The position numbers and the translations under genes are program-made. The notes beneath the pieces were generated by a model. It did no database searches and was not told the origin of the DNA. It saw only the letters and a program-made list of their open reading frames with translations. This document shows positions 18,198 through 26,850 of a stretch of 64,000 bases of DNA, in pieces; the first letter of the stretch is position 1, and the number at the start of each line of letters is the position of its first letter. The stretch comes from PALSA-894 sp963828625 (GTDB taxonomy: Bacteria; Pseudomonadota; Alphaproteobacteria; Rhizobiales; Xanthobacteraceae), in contig CAWHEX010000011.1 of NCBI GenBank assembly GCA_963828625.1, positions 310,001 through 374,000 on the forward strand, in the 5' to 3' direction.

Positions 18198-19054
18198 TTG
18201 GAAACCGCGCGCGAGAAGATGCCCTGCGGCCGCCAGATCAGCACTACGATCATGATGATGTAGATGATGAAGGCGCCGAACTGCGGCACGTAATACTTGC
18301 CGGCGACGTCGCCGATGCCGAGCACGAGCGAGGCGATGAATGGCCCGGTGATGCTCGATGTGCCGCCGACCGTCACGACAATCAGGAAGTAGATCATGAA
18401 CTTGAGCGGGAAGTGCGGATCGAGGCCGAGGATTTCGGCGCCGAGCGCGCCGCCAAGTCCGGCCAGCCCCGATCCGACCGCGAAGGTCACGGCGAATACG
18501 GCGTTCACGTTGATGCCGAGGCCGCGCGCGACGCGTGCGTCATCGACCGCGGCGCGGAGGCGCGAGCCGAAGCGCGTGTTCGCGAGCGAGAATTGCAGCG
18601 CGATGGTCAGCAGGCCGCAAACCGCGATGATCAGCAGGCGGTAACGGCCGATGCCGACGCCGAACAGGTTGATCTGGCCCTGCAGGTACGACGGGATCGA
18701 GACGAACTGCTGCTGCGAGCCCATGACGTAGTCGACCGCCGCGACCGACATGAACACGAGGCCGATGGTGAACAGCACCTGCTCGAGATGGCTTCTCGGG
18801 TAAAGGTGCACATAGAGCGTGCGCTCGAACACCGCGCCGACAATCGCCGTGAAGACGAAAGCGAGCGGCAGCGAGGCGAGGAACGGCAGGCCGAGCCGGT
18901 TGACCAGTATGACCGTAATGTACCCGCCCGCCATGGCGAATGCGCCATGCGCGAGGTTGACGAAATTCATCAGGCCGAGCGTGACCGAAAGCCCGCACGC
19001 CACCACGAACAGCAGCATGCCGTAGGCGATACCGTCGAACAGGATTGTCAGCAT
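18194..19054 (-). CDS. livH: Branched-chain-type ABC transporter permease LivH (system 1)
   Basis: The 286-residue permease has the LivH pattern MNFVNLAHGAFAMAGGY in the second membrane segment and multiple further hydrophobic helices. It follows the substrate-binding protein gene after 81 bases that contain a stem-loop. It overlaps livM by four bases. Confidence 0.92.
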   Translation of the reverse strand: MLTILFDGIAYGMLLFVVACGLSVTLGLMNFVNLAHGAFAMAGGYITVILVNRLGLPFLASLPLAFVFTAIVGAVFERTLYVHLYPRSHLEQVLFTIGLVFMSVAAVDYVMGSQQQFVSIPSYLQGQINLFGVGIGRYRLLIIAVCGLLTIALQFSLANTRFGSRLRAAVDDARVARGLGINVNAVFAVTFAVGSGLAGLGGALGAEILGLDPHFPLKFMIYFLIVVTVGGTSSITGPFIASLVLGIGDVAGKYYVPQFGAFIIYIIMIVVLIWRPQGIFSRAVSK

Positions 19055-19075
19055 GCGCGGGCTTCGGTGAGGCAG

Positions 19076-19099
19076 CCTCTCCCGTTCGCCGGGGAGAGG
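19076..19099. repeat. REP-like stem-loop between livK and livH
   Basis: CCTCTCCC and GGGAGAGG form an 8-base stem around an 8-base loop. The same CTCTCCC/GGGAGAG family recurs at 30434, 36951 and 57210. In this position it could stabilise the upstream livK mRNA or lower livHMGF expression. Confidence 0.7.
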
Positions 19100-19135
19100 C
19101 CGCTCAGTTGGAGGAAGTAACGCCCCAGTGGCAGA

Positions 19136-20309
19136 CTACTTCGCGGTCTTGCCCGGATCCTTCACCGCCTCGAAGGTCGCGAACTCGACGTTGTAGAGCT
19201 TGCCGTCCACCTTCTCGACCTTGCGGATGTAGATGTTCTGCACGATGTCGCGGGTGTCGGGATCGATCGAGATCGGCCCGCGCGGGCTTTCCCACTGCAG
19301 GCCCTTCATGGCGCCGATCAGGGAATCGCCGTCGCTCTTGCCGCCGGCCTTCTTCAGCGCCTCGTAGATCAGGTGCATGCCGTCGTAGCCGCCGACCGAC
19401 ATGAAGTTCGGGCGGAAGTTGTTGGCCTTCTCGAACGCCGCCACGTAGTCCTTGTTCATCTTGGACGGGTGCGCGGCCGAATACATGTGCGCCGTCACCG
19501 TGCCGATCACCGCGTCGCCCATCGTGGGGAGCAGATCGTCGTCGGTCACGTCGCCGGGGCCGATCAGCTTGATGCCGGCCTTGTCCATTCCGCGCTCGAT
19601 GAACTGACGCACGAAGGTGCCGCCCTGTCCGGACGGAACGAAGATGAACAGCGCGTCCGGCTTCGCATCGGCGGCGCGCTGTAGGAACGGCGCGAAGTCC
19701 GGATTGGCGAGCGGCACGCGGATCGCCGCGGTGATCTCGCCGCCGGCGGCCTTCACGCGATCAGAGAAGAATTTCTCGGCGTCGGCGCCGGGCGCGTAAT
19801 CCGACACCATCGTGACGACCTTCTTGATGTTGTTCTTCAGCGCCCAGTCCGCGATGATCACGGAGGACTGCGCCAGCGTGAAGCTGGTGCGCGCGATGTA
19901 GGGCGAACGCTCGGTGATGATCGAGGTGCCGGCCGCCATCACGATCAAGCGGTACCTTCGCCTGCGTGGCGAGCGGAGCGGCGGCGAGCGCGGCCGGCGT
20001 CACGCCGAAGCCCGCGATGACCGCGACCTTGTCGTTGACGATCAGTTCCTGCGCGATTCGCTTGGTGTTGTCGGGGACCGCGCCGTCATCCTTGACGATG
20101 ACCTCGATCTTCTTGCCCGCGACCGTCGCGCCGTGCTGCGCCACGTAGAGCTTCACGGCGGCGTCGATCTGCTTGCCGGTCGATGCCTGCTGACCGGTCA
20201 TCGGCAGGATGAGGCCGATCTTCACGGTGTCCTGAGCGGCGGCGGGGCCGGCGAACAACGCGCCCGCGGCGAACAGGGCGGCGGTTGAAAGGAATTGTCG
20301 GCGCAACAT
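19136..20309 (-). CDS. livK: Branched-chain-type ABC substrate-binding protein LivK (system 1; single-base frameshift)
   Basis: The repaired protein is 390 residues. It has a signal peptide with a twin-arginine start (MLRRQFLSTAALFAAGA, cleaved near AAAQ), then KIGLILPMTGQQASTGKQ, the periplasmic type I binding fold. One extra base near 19946 splits ATQAKVPL from IVMAAGTSIITERS; both halves match the family, so a sequence error is likely. It delivers the ligand to LivHM. It lies 192 bases downstream of ligC in the same direction, and an aromatic acid is a reasonable cargo. Confidence 0.85.
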
Positions 20310-20501
20310 TGGTTTCCTCCGGGTGGATGTTTCTTGGAACGGCCAGTTAAGGGCGGGGGCCCAACTTTTCCGTCCTCTCCGTAGCGTGGATTATTAGCGC
20401 GGGGAAGCGCCAATAGGCAGCACCATTAACCGGGAAGTGCCCGCCATTTGCCGGGAACTGACATGTTAGGCGGGGTCTAAACCACCTGCTGCGACGCAGC
20501 G

Positions 20502-21458
20502 TCAGGCGTGCGCCTGCCGCTTCGGATCGACGATCTGCTCGAGCTTGCCGAGCACGTGCATGCAGGGCAGGAGCTGGGCGAGGCTGCCGTTCGGCTCGCG
20601 CTTTCCCCTGATCGCCGCGATGAACTCGCGGTCCTCCAGCTCGATGCCGTCCATCGAGACGTCCACCTTGGAGACGTCGATCGGCTCGTTCTTGCCGTTG
20701 AACAGGTCGTCGTAGCGGGCGAGGAAAGTGCCGTTGTCGCAGATGTAACGGAAGAAGCTGCCCAGCGGGCCGTCATTGTTGAACGACAGCGAGAGCGTCA
20801 GGATCGCACCCGACGGCACCCTGGCGACGATCCCCATGTCCATGGCGATCTTGAGTTCCGGATGCGCCGGGCCCTGCACGGCGTAACAGTCCGTAATCGT
20901 TTCACCGGTCTGGTACTGGAATAGGTCGATCGTGTGCGCGGCGTGATGCCACAGCAGATGATCGGTCCATGAGCGCGCGTTGCCGGCCGCATTGATGTTC
21001 TTGCGCCGGAAGAAATAGGTCTGAACATCCATCTGCTGGATCTTCAGTTCGTTCTTCACGATCTTCTTGTGAACGTACTGGTGGCTCGGGTTGAAGCGGC
21101 GTACATGGCCGCCCATCGCGATCACGCCGGTCTCCTTCGCGATCTTCACCAGGTTCTCGGCGTCCTCGACCGAGTCGGTCACCGGAATCTCGACCAGCAC
21201 ATGCTTGCCGGCGCGCATCACCTGCTCACCCTGGCGGAAATGCATCTTGGTCGGCGTCGTGAGGATCACGGCGTCCGCGCGCTTGATGCCTTCCGACAGG
21301 TCGCCGGTGTGGTGCGGGATGCCGTATTTCTTCGCAACTTGCGCCGTCGAATCCTGATTGCCGCCGACCAGCGAGGTGATTTCGACGCCGTCGATGCGCT
21401 TGAGCGCATCGAGATGCTTCTGGCCGAACGCGCCCTGTCCGGCGACGCAGATCTTCAT
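20502..21458 (-). CDS. ligC: 4-carboxy-2-hydroxymuconate-6-semialdehyde dehydrogenase LigC (Gfo/Idh/MocA)
   Basis: The 318-residue protein oxidises the hemiacetal of the protocatechuate 4,5-cleavage product to 2-pyrone-4,6-dicarboxylate with NADP. It has the Rossmann motif GQGAFGQKH and the EIPVTDSVEDAENL region. Stretches closely resemble Sphingobium LigC as I recall it, for example RRFNPSHQYVHKKIV, QQMDVQTYFFRRKN, SWTDHLLWHHAAHT and SFNNDGPLGSFFRYICD. The ATG overlaps the ligB stop by four bases. Confidence 0.92.
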   Translation of the reverse strand: MKICVAGQGAFGQKHLDALKRIDGVEITSLVGGNQDSTAQVAKKYGIPHHTGDLSEGIKRADAVILTTPTKMHFRQGEQVMRAGKHVLVEIPVTDSVEDAENLVKIAKETGVIAMGGHVRRFNPSHQYVHKKIVKNELKIQQMDVQTYFFRRKNINAAGNARSWTDHLLWHHAAHTIDLFQYQTGETITDCYAVQGPAHPELKIAMDMGIVARVPSGAILTLSLSFNNDGPLGSFFRYICDNGTFLARYDDLFNGKNEPIDVSKVDVSMDGIELEDREFIAAIRGKREPNGSLAQLLPCMHVLGKLEQIVDPKRQAHA

Positions 21459-22396
21459 GCGGCTTTCCTTGCCGATTTCTTGGCGGACTTCTTCGACTTT
21501 GCGGCGCTCTTGCGGGCAGGGGCCTTCTTGCGCGCCGCGGATTTCGCGGCCTTGCCACCGTTCTCAAGGATGATGTGGCCGACCGCAGTGTTGGAAGCCG
21601 GCACCGTGTAGAAGCGGTAGACCTCCTTCACCTTCTCGTCGAGCGCGCCGCGCGCCACGAGCCACATCACGAGTTCGATGCCTTCGGCGCCCGCCTCGCG
21701 CATCAGGTCGATGTGCTTGATCTGCGCGAGCTTCTTCGGATTGCGCGCGAGCGTGTCGAGGAATGACTTGTCGAACTTCGAATTGATCAGGCCGGCGCGC
21801 GGGCCGGAAATCTGGTGCGACATCCCGCCGGTCCCGAAGATCACGACGCGCAGGTCCTCAGGATAGGATTCGACCGCGCGGCGGATCGCCTTGCCGAGCA
21901 TGAAACAGCGATGCGCGGTCGGTGGCGGGAACAGCACAACGTTGACGGCGAGCGGAATGACCGGGCAGGGCCATGCGCCGTCCTGCACGCCCATCATCAG
22001 ATTCATCGGCACGGTCAGGCCGTGATCGACTTCCATCTTGTTGCAGATGGTGATGTCGAACTCGTCGAGGATGACCGATTGCGCAATGTGCGAGGCGAGA
22101 TCGGGGTGACCCTTCACCACCGGCACCTTGCGCGGGCCCCAGCCCTCGTCGGCCGGCGGGAATTCCGCCGCGCAGCCGAGCGCGAAGGTCGGGACCAGTT
22201 CGACCGAGAACGCCGAGGCGTGGTCGTTGTAGACGCCGATCACGACGTCGGGCTTCACTTTGGCGAACCATTCCTTCGACTTGTCGAAGCCGGAGAAAAC
22301 ACGCTTCCAGTACGGCTCCTCGGTCCTGCCGTTGTCGATGGCCGCGCCGATGGCGGGGACGTGCGACGAGGTCGCTCCTGCGATGATCCTAGCCAC
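21455..22396 (-). CDS. ligB: Protocatechuate 4,5-dioxygenase beta subunit LigB, with basic C-terminal tail
   Basis: LigB is the Fe(II)-bearing subunit that opens protocatechuate between C4 and C5. The 313-residue protein shows the metal residues of the LigB fold: His in TSSHVPAIG, His in YNDHASAF and Glu in the GAEGIELVMWL helix. A catalytic His probably lies in GTGGMSHQ. After about residue 278 the chain becomes a Lys/Ala/Ser/Arg repeat tail of about 35 residues (AAKSAARKKAPARKSAAK and onward), like histone H1 tails and not part of the dioxygenase fold. It overlaps ligA by 8 bases and ligC by 4. Gallate dioxygenase is a less likely alternative. Confidence 0.9.
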   Translation of the reverse strand: MARIIAGATSSHVPAIGAAIDNGRTEEPYWKRVFSGFDKSKEWFAKVKPDVVIGVYNDHASAFSVELVPTFALGCAAEFPPADEGWGPRKVPVVKGHPDLASHIAQSVILDEFDITICNKMEVDHGLTVPMNLMMGVQDGAWPCPVIPLAVNVVLFPPPTAHRCFMLGKAIRRAVESYPEDLRVVIFGTGGMSHQISGPRAGLINSKFDKSFLDTLARNPKKLAQIKHIDLMREAGAEGIELVMWLVARGALDEKVKEVYRFYTVPASNTAVGHIILENGGKAAKSAARKKAPARKSAAKSKKSAKKSARKAA

Positions 22397-22841
22397 GTTT
22401 TGATCCTGTCTTTTTGCGCGCCTTGGCCTTGGGTTTCTTCTCGTTCTTGCCGGACTTGCTGCGGTTGCCCTCGATCGAGCGCCCGCCGCCCAGCATCATC
22501 TTGGCGTAGTCTTCCTGCGTCGATCCGGTCATGACCGCCGCAAGATGCTGGAACGAGTGCCCGTCGGTCGCGCCGAGCTTGGCGGTGAAATAGATGTTGG
22601 CGCCGAGCTCGAGCATCCGATTGTACTCGCGCTTGAGCACGGCATCGGTCTGCTCGGGCGTGAGGTTGAACTTCTTGAGATACCCCGCCTCATCGGCTTT
22701 GAAGGCCGCGCGGTTCTCGGCCTTCATCAGCGACATGCAGAACATGTTGATGCCGTAGCCCTTGCGCGAGCGGTCGGCGTCGAACACGAACGTGCCCGGA
22801 ATGTCGTCGTATTCTTTCTCTTTGGATTTAGCCGGAGCCAT
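22389..22841 (-). CDS. ligA: Protocatechuate 4,5-dioxygenase alpha subunit LigA, with basic C-terminal tail
   Basis: The 150-residue protein starts at MAPAKSKEKEYDDIPG, with a GGGAGA ribosome site just upstream; an in-frame upstream extension was rejected. It is the small alpha subunit that closes over the LigB active site. Visible family segments include PGTFVFDADRSRKGYGINMF, LNKREYNRML-like LKREYNRMLELGANIYF and DGHSFQHLAAVMTG. The last 25 or so residues are Lys-rich (KSGKNEKKPKAKARKK), matching the odd tail on LigB. Confidence 0.9.
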   Translation of the reverse strand: MAPAKSKEKEYDDIPGTFVFDADRSRKGYGINMFCMSLMKAENRAAFKADEAGYLKKFNLTPEQTDAVLKREYNRMLELGANIYFTAKLGATDGHSFQHLAAVMTGSTQEDYAKMMLGGGRSIEGNRSKSGKNEKKPKAKARKKTGSKRG

Positions 22842-23069
22842 CGGCGTTTCTCCCTCGGGGCGCCCGTTCCCGCGTCGGTGAAATTTCGCCGTTTCAATAC
22901 GCGGCGTGGGGCAGCTTGGCAACGCTTGGCCTGTCAACGCCCGAGTGGCTGGAATTGTTCTGATTCCGCCGTTCGCCGGGCCATCCGTTCCCGCGCAATG
23001 GCCAGCGCTGACATGTCAGAGGGACGCCAATCCCATTCCAGCAGACGACCCGGTGAAGAACCTGGCCCT

Positions 23070-23906
23070 TTACTTCGGCGACCAGCGATAAGCCTTGGTG
23101 CAGGCGCCGCCCATCAGCATCGCACGCTCGCTCTCGCTCAGGTGTTTCGTTTCGAGGAACGGCTTGACCGCCTGCTCGTAGTTGACGACCGCGAACGCGC
23201 GCGTCCAGTCCGTGCCCCAGAGGCAGCGCTCGAAACCCCACGCGTCGAAGATGCGCTTGAGCGGATCCCAGATGTCGTTGAAGGGATACGGTTCCTTCGA
23301 CAGCGTGCAGGCGCCGCTAACCTTGATCACGCAGTTCTTGCGCTTCGCGAGCTCCAGCACCTTGGGAAGGTCGGCCCACGGCTTGTCCGGCGCGGGCGGC
23401 GTGCGCGGCTGCATGATGCCGAGATGATCGATGATGAAGCGCGTATCCGGATGGCGGTCGATTAGCGCGGTGCCCATGTCGAGGTTGCCCCAGCAAAGCA
23501 TGTTGACCGGGAAGTCGTACTTGACGGCCGCGCGCGCGACGCGGTCGAGACCGGGATCATCCGCCTTCCGCGGCGAACCCTCCGGCACCATGATGCGGAT
23601 GCCGACCGTGCCCGGAATCTTCTTCCACTCGGCGACGACATCGGCGACCGCCGGATCGTCCGGATTGACCGGCTTCACGATGCCGAACTTGCCGGGATGC
23701 GCGCGCACAACGTCCACTGCGTAGCTTGCGTCGTACTGATACATTGAAAACGACGAGATGAAGATCGCGCCGTCGACGCCGACCTTGTCCATCTCGGCGA
23801 CCATCTCGTCGCCGGTGACATGGTCGGGCCAGTTCGGCACGCTGTGCCAAGGGCGCTTCGGCGTGTTCGCCTCATACGCATGAACCTGGGAATCAATGAT
23901 CGTCAT
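23070..23906 (-). CDS. Amidohydrolase family 2 (TIM-barrel) protein in the lig operon
   Basis: The 278-residue protein belongs to the amidohydrolase-2 group that includes LigI. It begins MTIIDSQVHAYEANTP, with DSQVH in place of the usual DxHxH metal motif. FIIDHLGIMQP and LWGTDWTRAF supply the later His and Asp. It lies between ligI and ligA, 228 bases before ligA. Possible jobs are a second lactonase or a hydratase replacing LigJ, which is otherwise absent, but its sequence is closer to LigI-like lactonases than to LigJ. The exact reaction is not known. Confidence 0.75.
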   Translation of the reverse strand: MTIIDSQVHAYEANTPKRPWHSVPNWPDHVTGDEMVAEMDKVGVDGAIFISSFSMYQYDASYAVDVVRAHPGKFGIVKPVNPDDPAVADVVAEWKKIPGTVGIRIMVPEGSPRKADDPGLDRVARAAVKYDFPVNMLCWGNLDMGTALIDRHPDTRFIIDHLGIMQPRTPPAPDKPWADLPKVLELAKRKNCVIKVSGACTLSKEPYPFNDIWDPLKRIFDAWGFERCLWGTDWTRAFAVVNYEQAVKPFLETKHLSESERAMLMGGACTKAYRWSPK

Positions 23907-24019
23907 CGTAGGAATTCCTCCGTGGCGGGTTCGTTTCTTGATCGCAACAGTCGGCTGTTCTGATGCCGCGCGGTGTCCCGCACGTGAACGGGTACTCTCG
24001 GCTAAGTTTGAGTTTGCTG

Positions 24020-24895
24020 CTAGCCCCAGTAAAGCCGCATCGGGTTATCGATGAGCAGCTTGCGCTGCAACTCGGCGGTCGGCGCGATCTTCGGGATCAT
24101 GTCGGTGAGCACGCCATCGTCCGGCGCCTCGTTCTTCATGTTCGGGTGCGGCCAGTCGGTGCCCCAGAGCACGCGGTCCGGGAAGCGCTCCACGATCGCA
24201 CGCGCGAACGGCACCACGTCATCATAGGGTGCGCCCGCGACGGTGAACCGCTCCGGACAAGTGACCTTGTTGATCCAGGTCTTGTTGGCGTCGACCGCCT
24301 TGAGCCAGTTCTGGAACGCCTTGCCCTCGACGCCTTCTTTCACGTCGGGGCAAGCCATGTGATCGAACACCAGCGTGGTGGGCAGGGATTTCAGGAACGG
24401 CCCCATCTCGTCGAGGTCGGCGTGCTCGAAGTAGATCACGATGTGCCAGCCGAGCTTCGCGATGCGCGCGGCGATGCGCTGCATCACGTCGCGCGGCGTT
24501 GAATCGACCAGCCGCTTGATGAAGTTGAAACGTACACCGCGCACGCCGGCGTCGTGCAGCGCCTTCAATTCCGCGTCGGTGATCTCCTCGCCGACGAAGG
24601 CGACGCCCTTGGCCCTGCCGTTGGAACTGACCAGCGCGTCGACCAGCGCGCGGTTGTCGGTGTCGTGACAGGTCGCCTGCACGATGACGTTCTTGTCGAA
24701 GCCGAGGAAGTCGCGCAGCGCGAACAACTTTTCCTTCGGCGCGTCGCATGGCGTGTACTTGCGCTTCGGCGCGAACGGGAACACCGCCTCCGGTCCGAAC
24801 ACATGGCAATGCGCATCCACCGCGCCCGCCGGCGGCCGGTATTTCGGCTTCGACGGGTTCGGATGGAACGGGATATAGCCTGCACTCATCGGCAT
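24020..24895 (-). CDS. ligI: 2-pyrone-4,6-dicarboxylate hydrolase LigI
   Basis: LigI opens 2-pyrone-4,6-dicarboxylate to 4-oxalomesaconate. The 291-residue protein matches LigI over its length as I remember it: NPSKPKYRPPAGAVDAHCHV, FGPEAVFPF, NVIVQATCHDTDN, GVRFNFIKRLVD and the end LWGTDWPHPNM plus IDNPMRLYW. The metal and catalytic residues DAHCH, His in HMACPD and Asp in GTDWPH are all present. It is the first gene of the minus-strand lig-liv run. A GGAG ribosome site lies 7 bases before ATG 24895. Confidence 0.92.
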   Translation of the reverse strand: MPMSAGYIPFHPNPSKPKYRPPAGAVDAHCHVFGPEAVFPFAPKRKYTPCDAPKEKLFALRDFLGFDKNVIVQATCHDTDNRALVDALVSSNGRAKGVAFVGEEITDAELKALHDAGVRGVRFNFIKRLVDSTPRDVMQRIAARIAKLGWHIVIYFEHADLDEMGPFLKSLPTTLVFDHMACPDVKEGVEGKAFQNWLKAVDANKTWINKVTCPERFTVAGAPYDDVVPFARAIVERFPDRVLWGTDWPHPNMKNEAPDDGVLTDMIPKIAPTAELQRKLLIDNPMRLYWG

Positions 24896-24967
24896 TGTGC
24901 GTCTCCGGCGGCCGGAACCTTTCAGGCCATTTCAGGATTGATTGCAAGCACTTGATTGAGGTGTGCC

Positions 24968-25447
24968 ATGACCCACGCAAACGCTGACTGGACTGAAAAT
25001 CGCGATTACGTGTCACCGGCACTCGCATTCCGGGTTCCCGGCGGCGGCGTGATCTGGCTGCTCGGGCGCGTCATCCTCGGCGGCCTGTTCCTGATGAGCG
25101 GGACGCAGAAACTCATGGGGCTCGATCAGTTTGCCGCGTCCCTCGTGAAGAACGGCATTCCGGAACAGTTCGCGCCGATGCTCGCATGGCTTGGCGCCGG
25201 CGTCGAAACGGTCGGCGGTCTGCTGATCGTGCTCGGGTTGGCCACCAGCTGGGCGAGCGTGTTCCTGCTCGCATTCACGATCGTCGCGGCGTTCATCGCG
25301 CACCGTTTCTGGGAAGCGCCGCCCGATGCGCGCATGATGCAGATGGCGCACTTCGAGAAGAATATGATGATCGCAGGTGCGTTCTGCCTGCTGTTCGTCG
25401 CGGGCGGCGGGCCCTATTCGATCGACCGCTGGCGGCGGCTGCACTAA
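24968..25447 (+). CDS. DoxX family membrane protein
   Basis: The 159-residue protein has four predicted membrane helices and the DoxX pattern LGRVILGGLFLMSGTQKLMG near the N-terminus, then GLATSWASVFLLAFTIVAAF. The ATG at 24968 was chosen over a TTG four codons earlier. DoxX proteins are linked to quinone or thiol redox at the membrane, but the function here is unknown. It diverges from ligI across 72 bases and converges on the thiolase gene. Confidence 0.8.
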   Translation: MTHANADWTENRDYVSPALAFRVPGGGVIWLLGRVILGGLFLMSGTQKLMGLDQFAASLVKNGIPEQFAPMLAWLGAGVETVGGLLIVLGLATSWASVFLLAFTIVAAFIAHRFWEAPPDARMMQMAHFEKNMMIAGAFCLLFVAGGGPYSIDRWRRLH

Positions 25448-25448
25448 C

Positions 25449-26649
25449 TCACACGCGTTCGATCGCCAGCGACACGCCTTGGCCGACACCGACGCACATG
25501 GTGGCAAGCGCGCGCTTGCCACCGATTTTTTCCAGCTGATGCGCCGCCGTCATCGCCAAGCGGGCACCCGACATACCAAGTGGGTGGCCCAATGCGATCG
25601 CCCCACCGTTCGGATTGACGTGCTCGACATCGTCCGGAAGCCCGAGTTGGCGCAGGCACGCGAGCGCCTGCGAGGCGAACGCCTCGTTCAGCTCGATCAC
25701 GTCGAAATCCCCGATTTTCAGGCCTAATCGCGCCATCAGCTTCTGCGTCGAGGGCACCGGTCCGATGCCCATGATGCGCGGCGGCACGCCGGCCGAGGCC
25801 ATTCCGGCGATGCGCGCACGCGGCGTGAGGCCGTGCGCCTTCACGGCCGCTTCGTTCGCAATGACCATCGCGGCCGCGCCGTCGTTCACCCCCGACGCAT
25901 TGCCGGCCGTCACGGTGCCGGGATCGCGGAACGGCGTCTTGAGCTTGGCGAGATTTTCCAGCGTGGTCTCGGGCCGCGGATGCTCGTCGCTTTCGACCTT
26001 CACCGGCACCTTGCCGGCGATGTCGACCGGCACGATCTCCTCCGCGAAATAGCCGGCGGCGATCGCCTTGCCGGCGCGCTGCTGCGAGCGCCACGCGAAT
26101 GCGTCCTGATCGGAGCGCTTCACCTGAAATTCTTCCGCGACGTTCTCGCCGGTCTCCGGCATCGCGTCGACACCGTATTGCTTCTTCATCAGCGGATTGA
26201 TGAAGCGCCAGCCGATCGTGGTGTCGTAGATCTCCGCCGTGCGCGAGAAAGCGTCGCTCGCCTTGCCCTGCACGAACGGGGCGCGCGTCATCGACTCCAC
26301 GCCGCCCGCGATCGCGAAATCGATGTCGCCTGAACGGATCGCCTGCGCGGCCGCGCCGACCGCATTGAGCCCCGAGGCGCAGAGCCGGTTGAGGGTGACG
26401 CCCGGCACATTGCCGGGCAGGCCCGCGAGCAACAGCGCCATGCGGGCGACGTTGCGATTATCCTCGCCCGCCTGATTGGCGCAGCCGAAATAGACCTCGT
26501 CGAGCTTCGACCAGTCGACCTTGGGGTTGCGCGCCATCAGGGCTCTTCAGCGGTACGGCCGCGAGATCGTCGGTGCGCACCTTGGCGAGCGCGCCCGCGT
26601 AGCGGCCGATCGGTGTGCGCACGGCGTCGCAAATGAAGGCTTCGGGCAT
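25449..26649 (-). CDS. pcaF: Thiolase, 3-oxoadipyl-CoA thiolase type (single-base frameshift)
   Basis: The repaired protein is 399 residues. It begins MPEAFICDAVRTPIGRY, with the PcaF-like GALAKVRTDDLAAVPLK, and carries all thiolase active-site residues: Cys in LNRLCASGLNA, His in NGGAIALGHPLG and Cys in ATMCVGVGQG. One extra base near 26544 breaks VPLK from ALMARNPKVDW. It would cleave 3-oxoadipyl-CoA to succinyl-CoA and acetyl-CoA, ending an ortho-cleavage route such as that begun by the intradiol dioxygenase at 10848. A general acetyl-CoA acetyltransferase is the alternative. Confidence 0.85.
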
Positions 26650-26850
26650 GGCGGCTTCCTCGGAGTTTTCGAGGGCGAAATATCGCACGAAACAACAGAA
26701 TGTGAATGAGATGTCTGCCACTTCTGCGATTGCACCCGGTGGACAAAAGTCGGAAACTCCGCCGCGACCGGGCTTGGCCCGCGGTGTCCGCGCAGCAAGC
26801 GATGCGGGGATGCGGCGAGGAACAAAGGCCCGGATCTAGGGAGGATTCAT

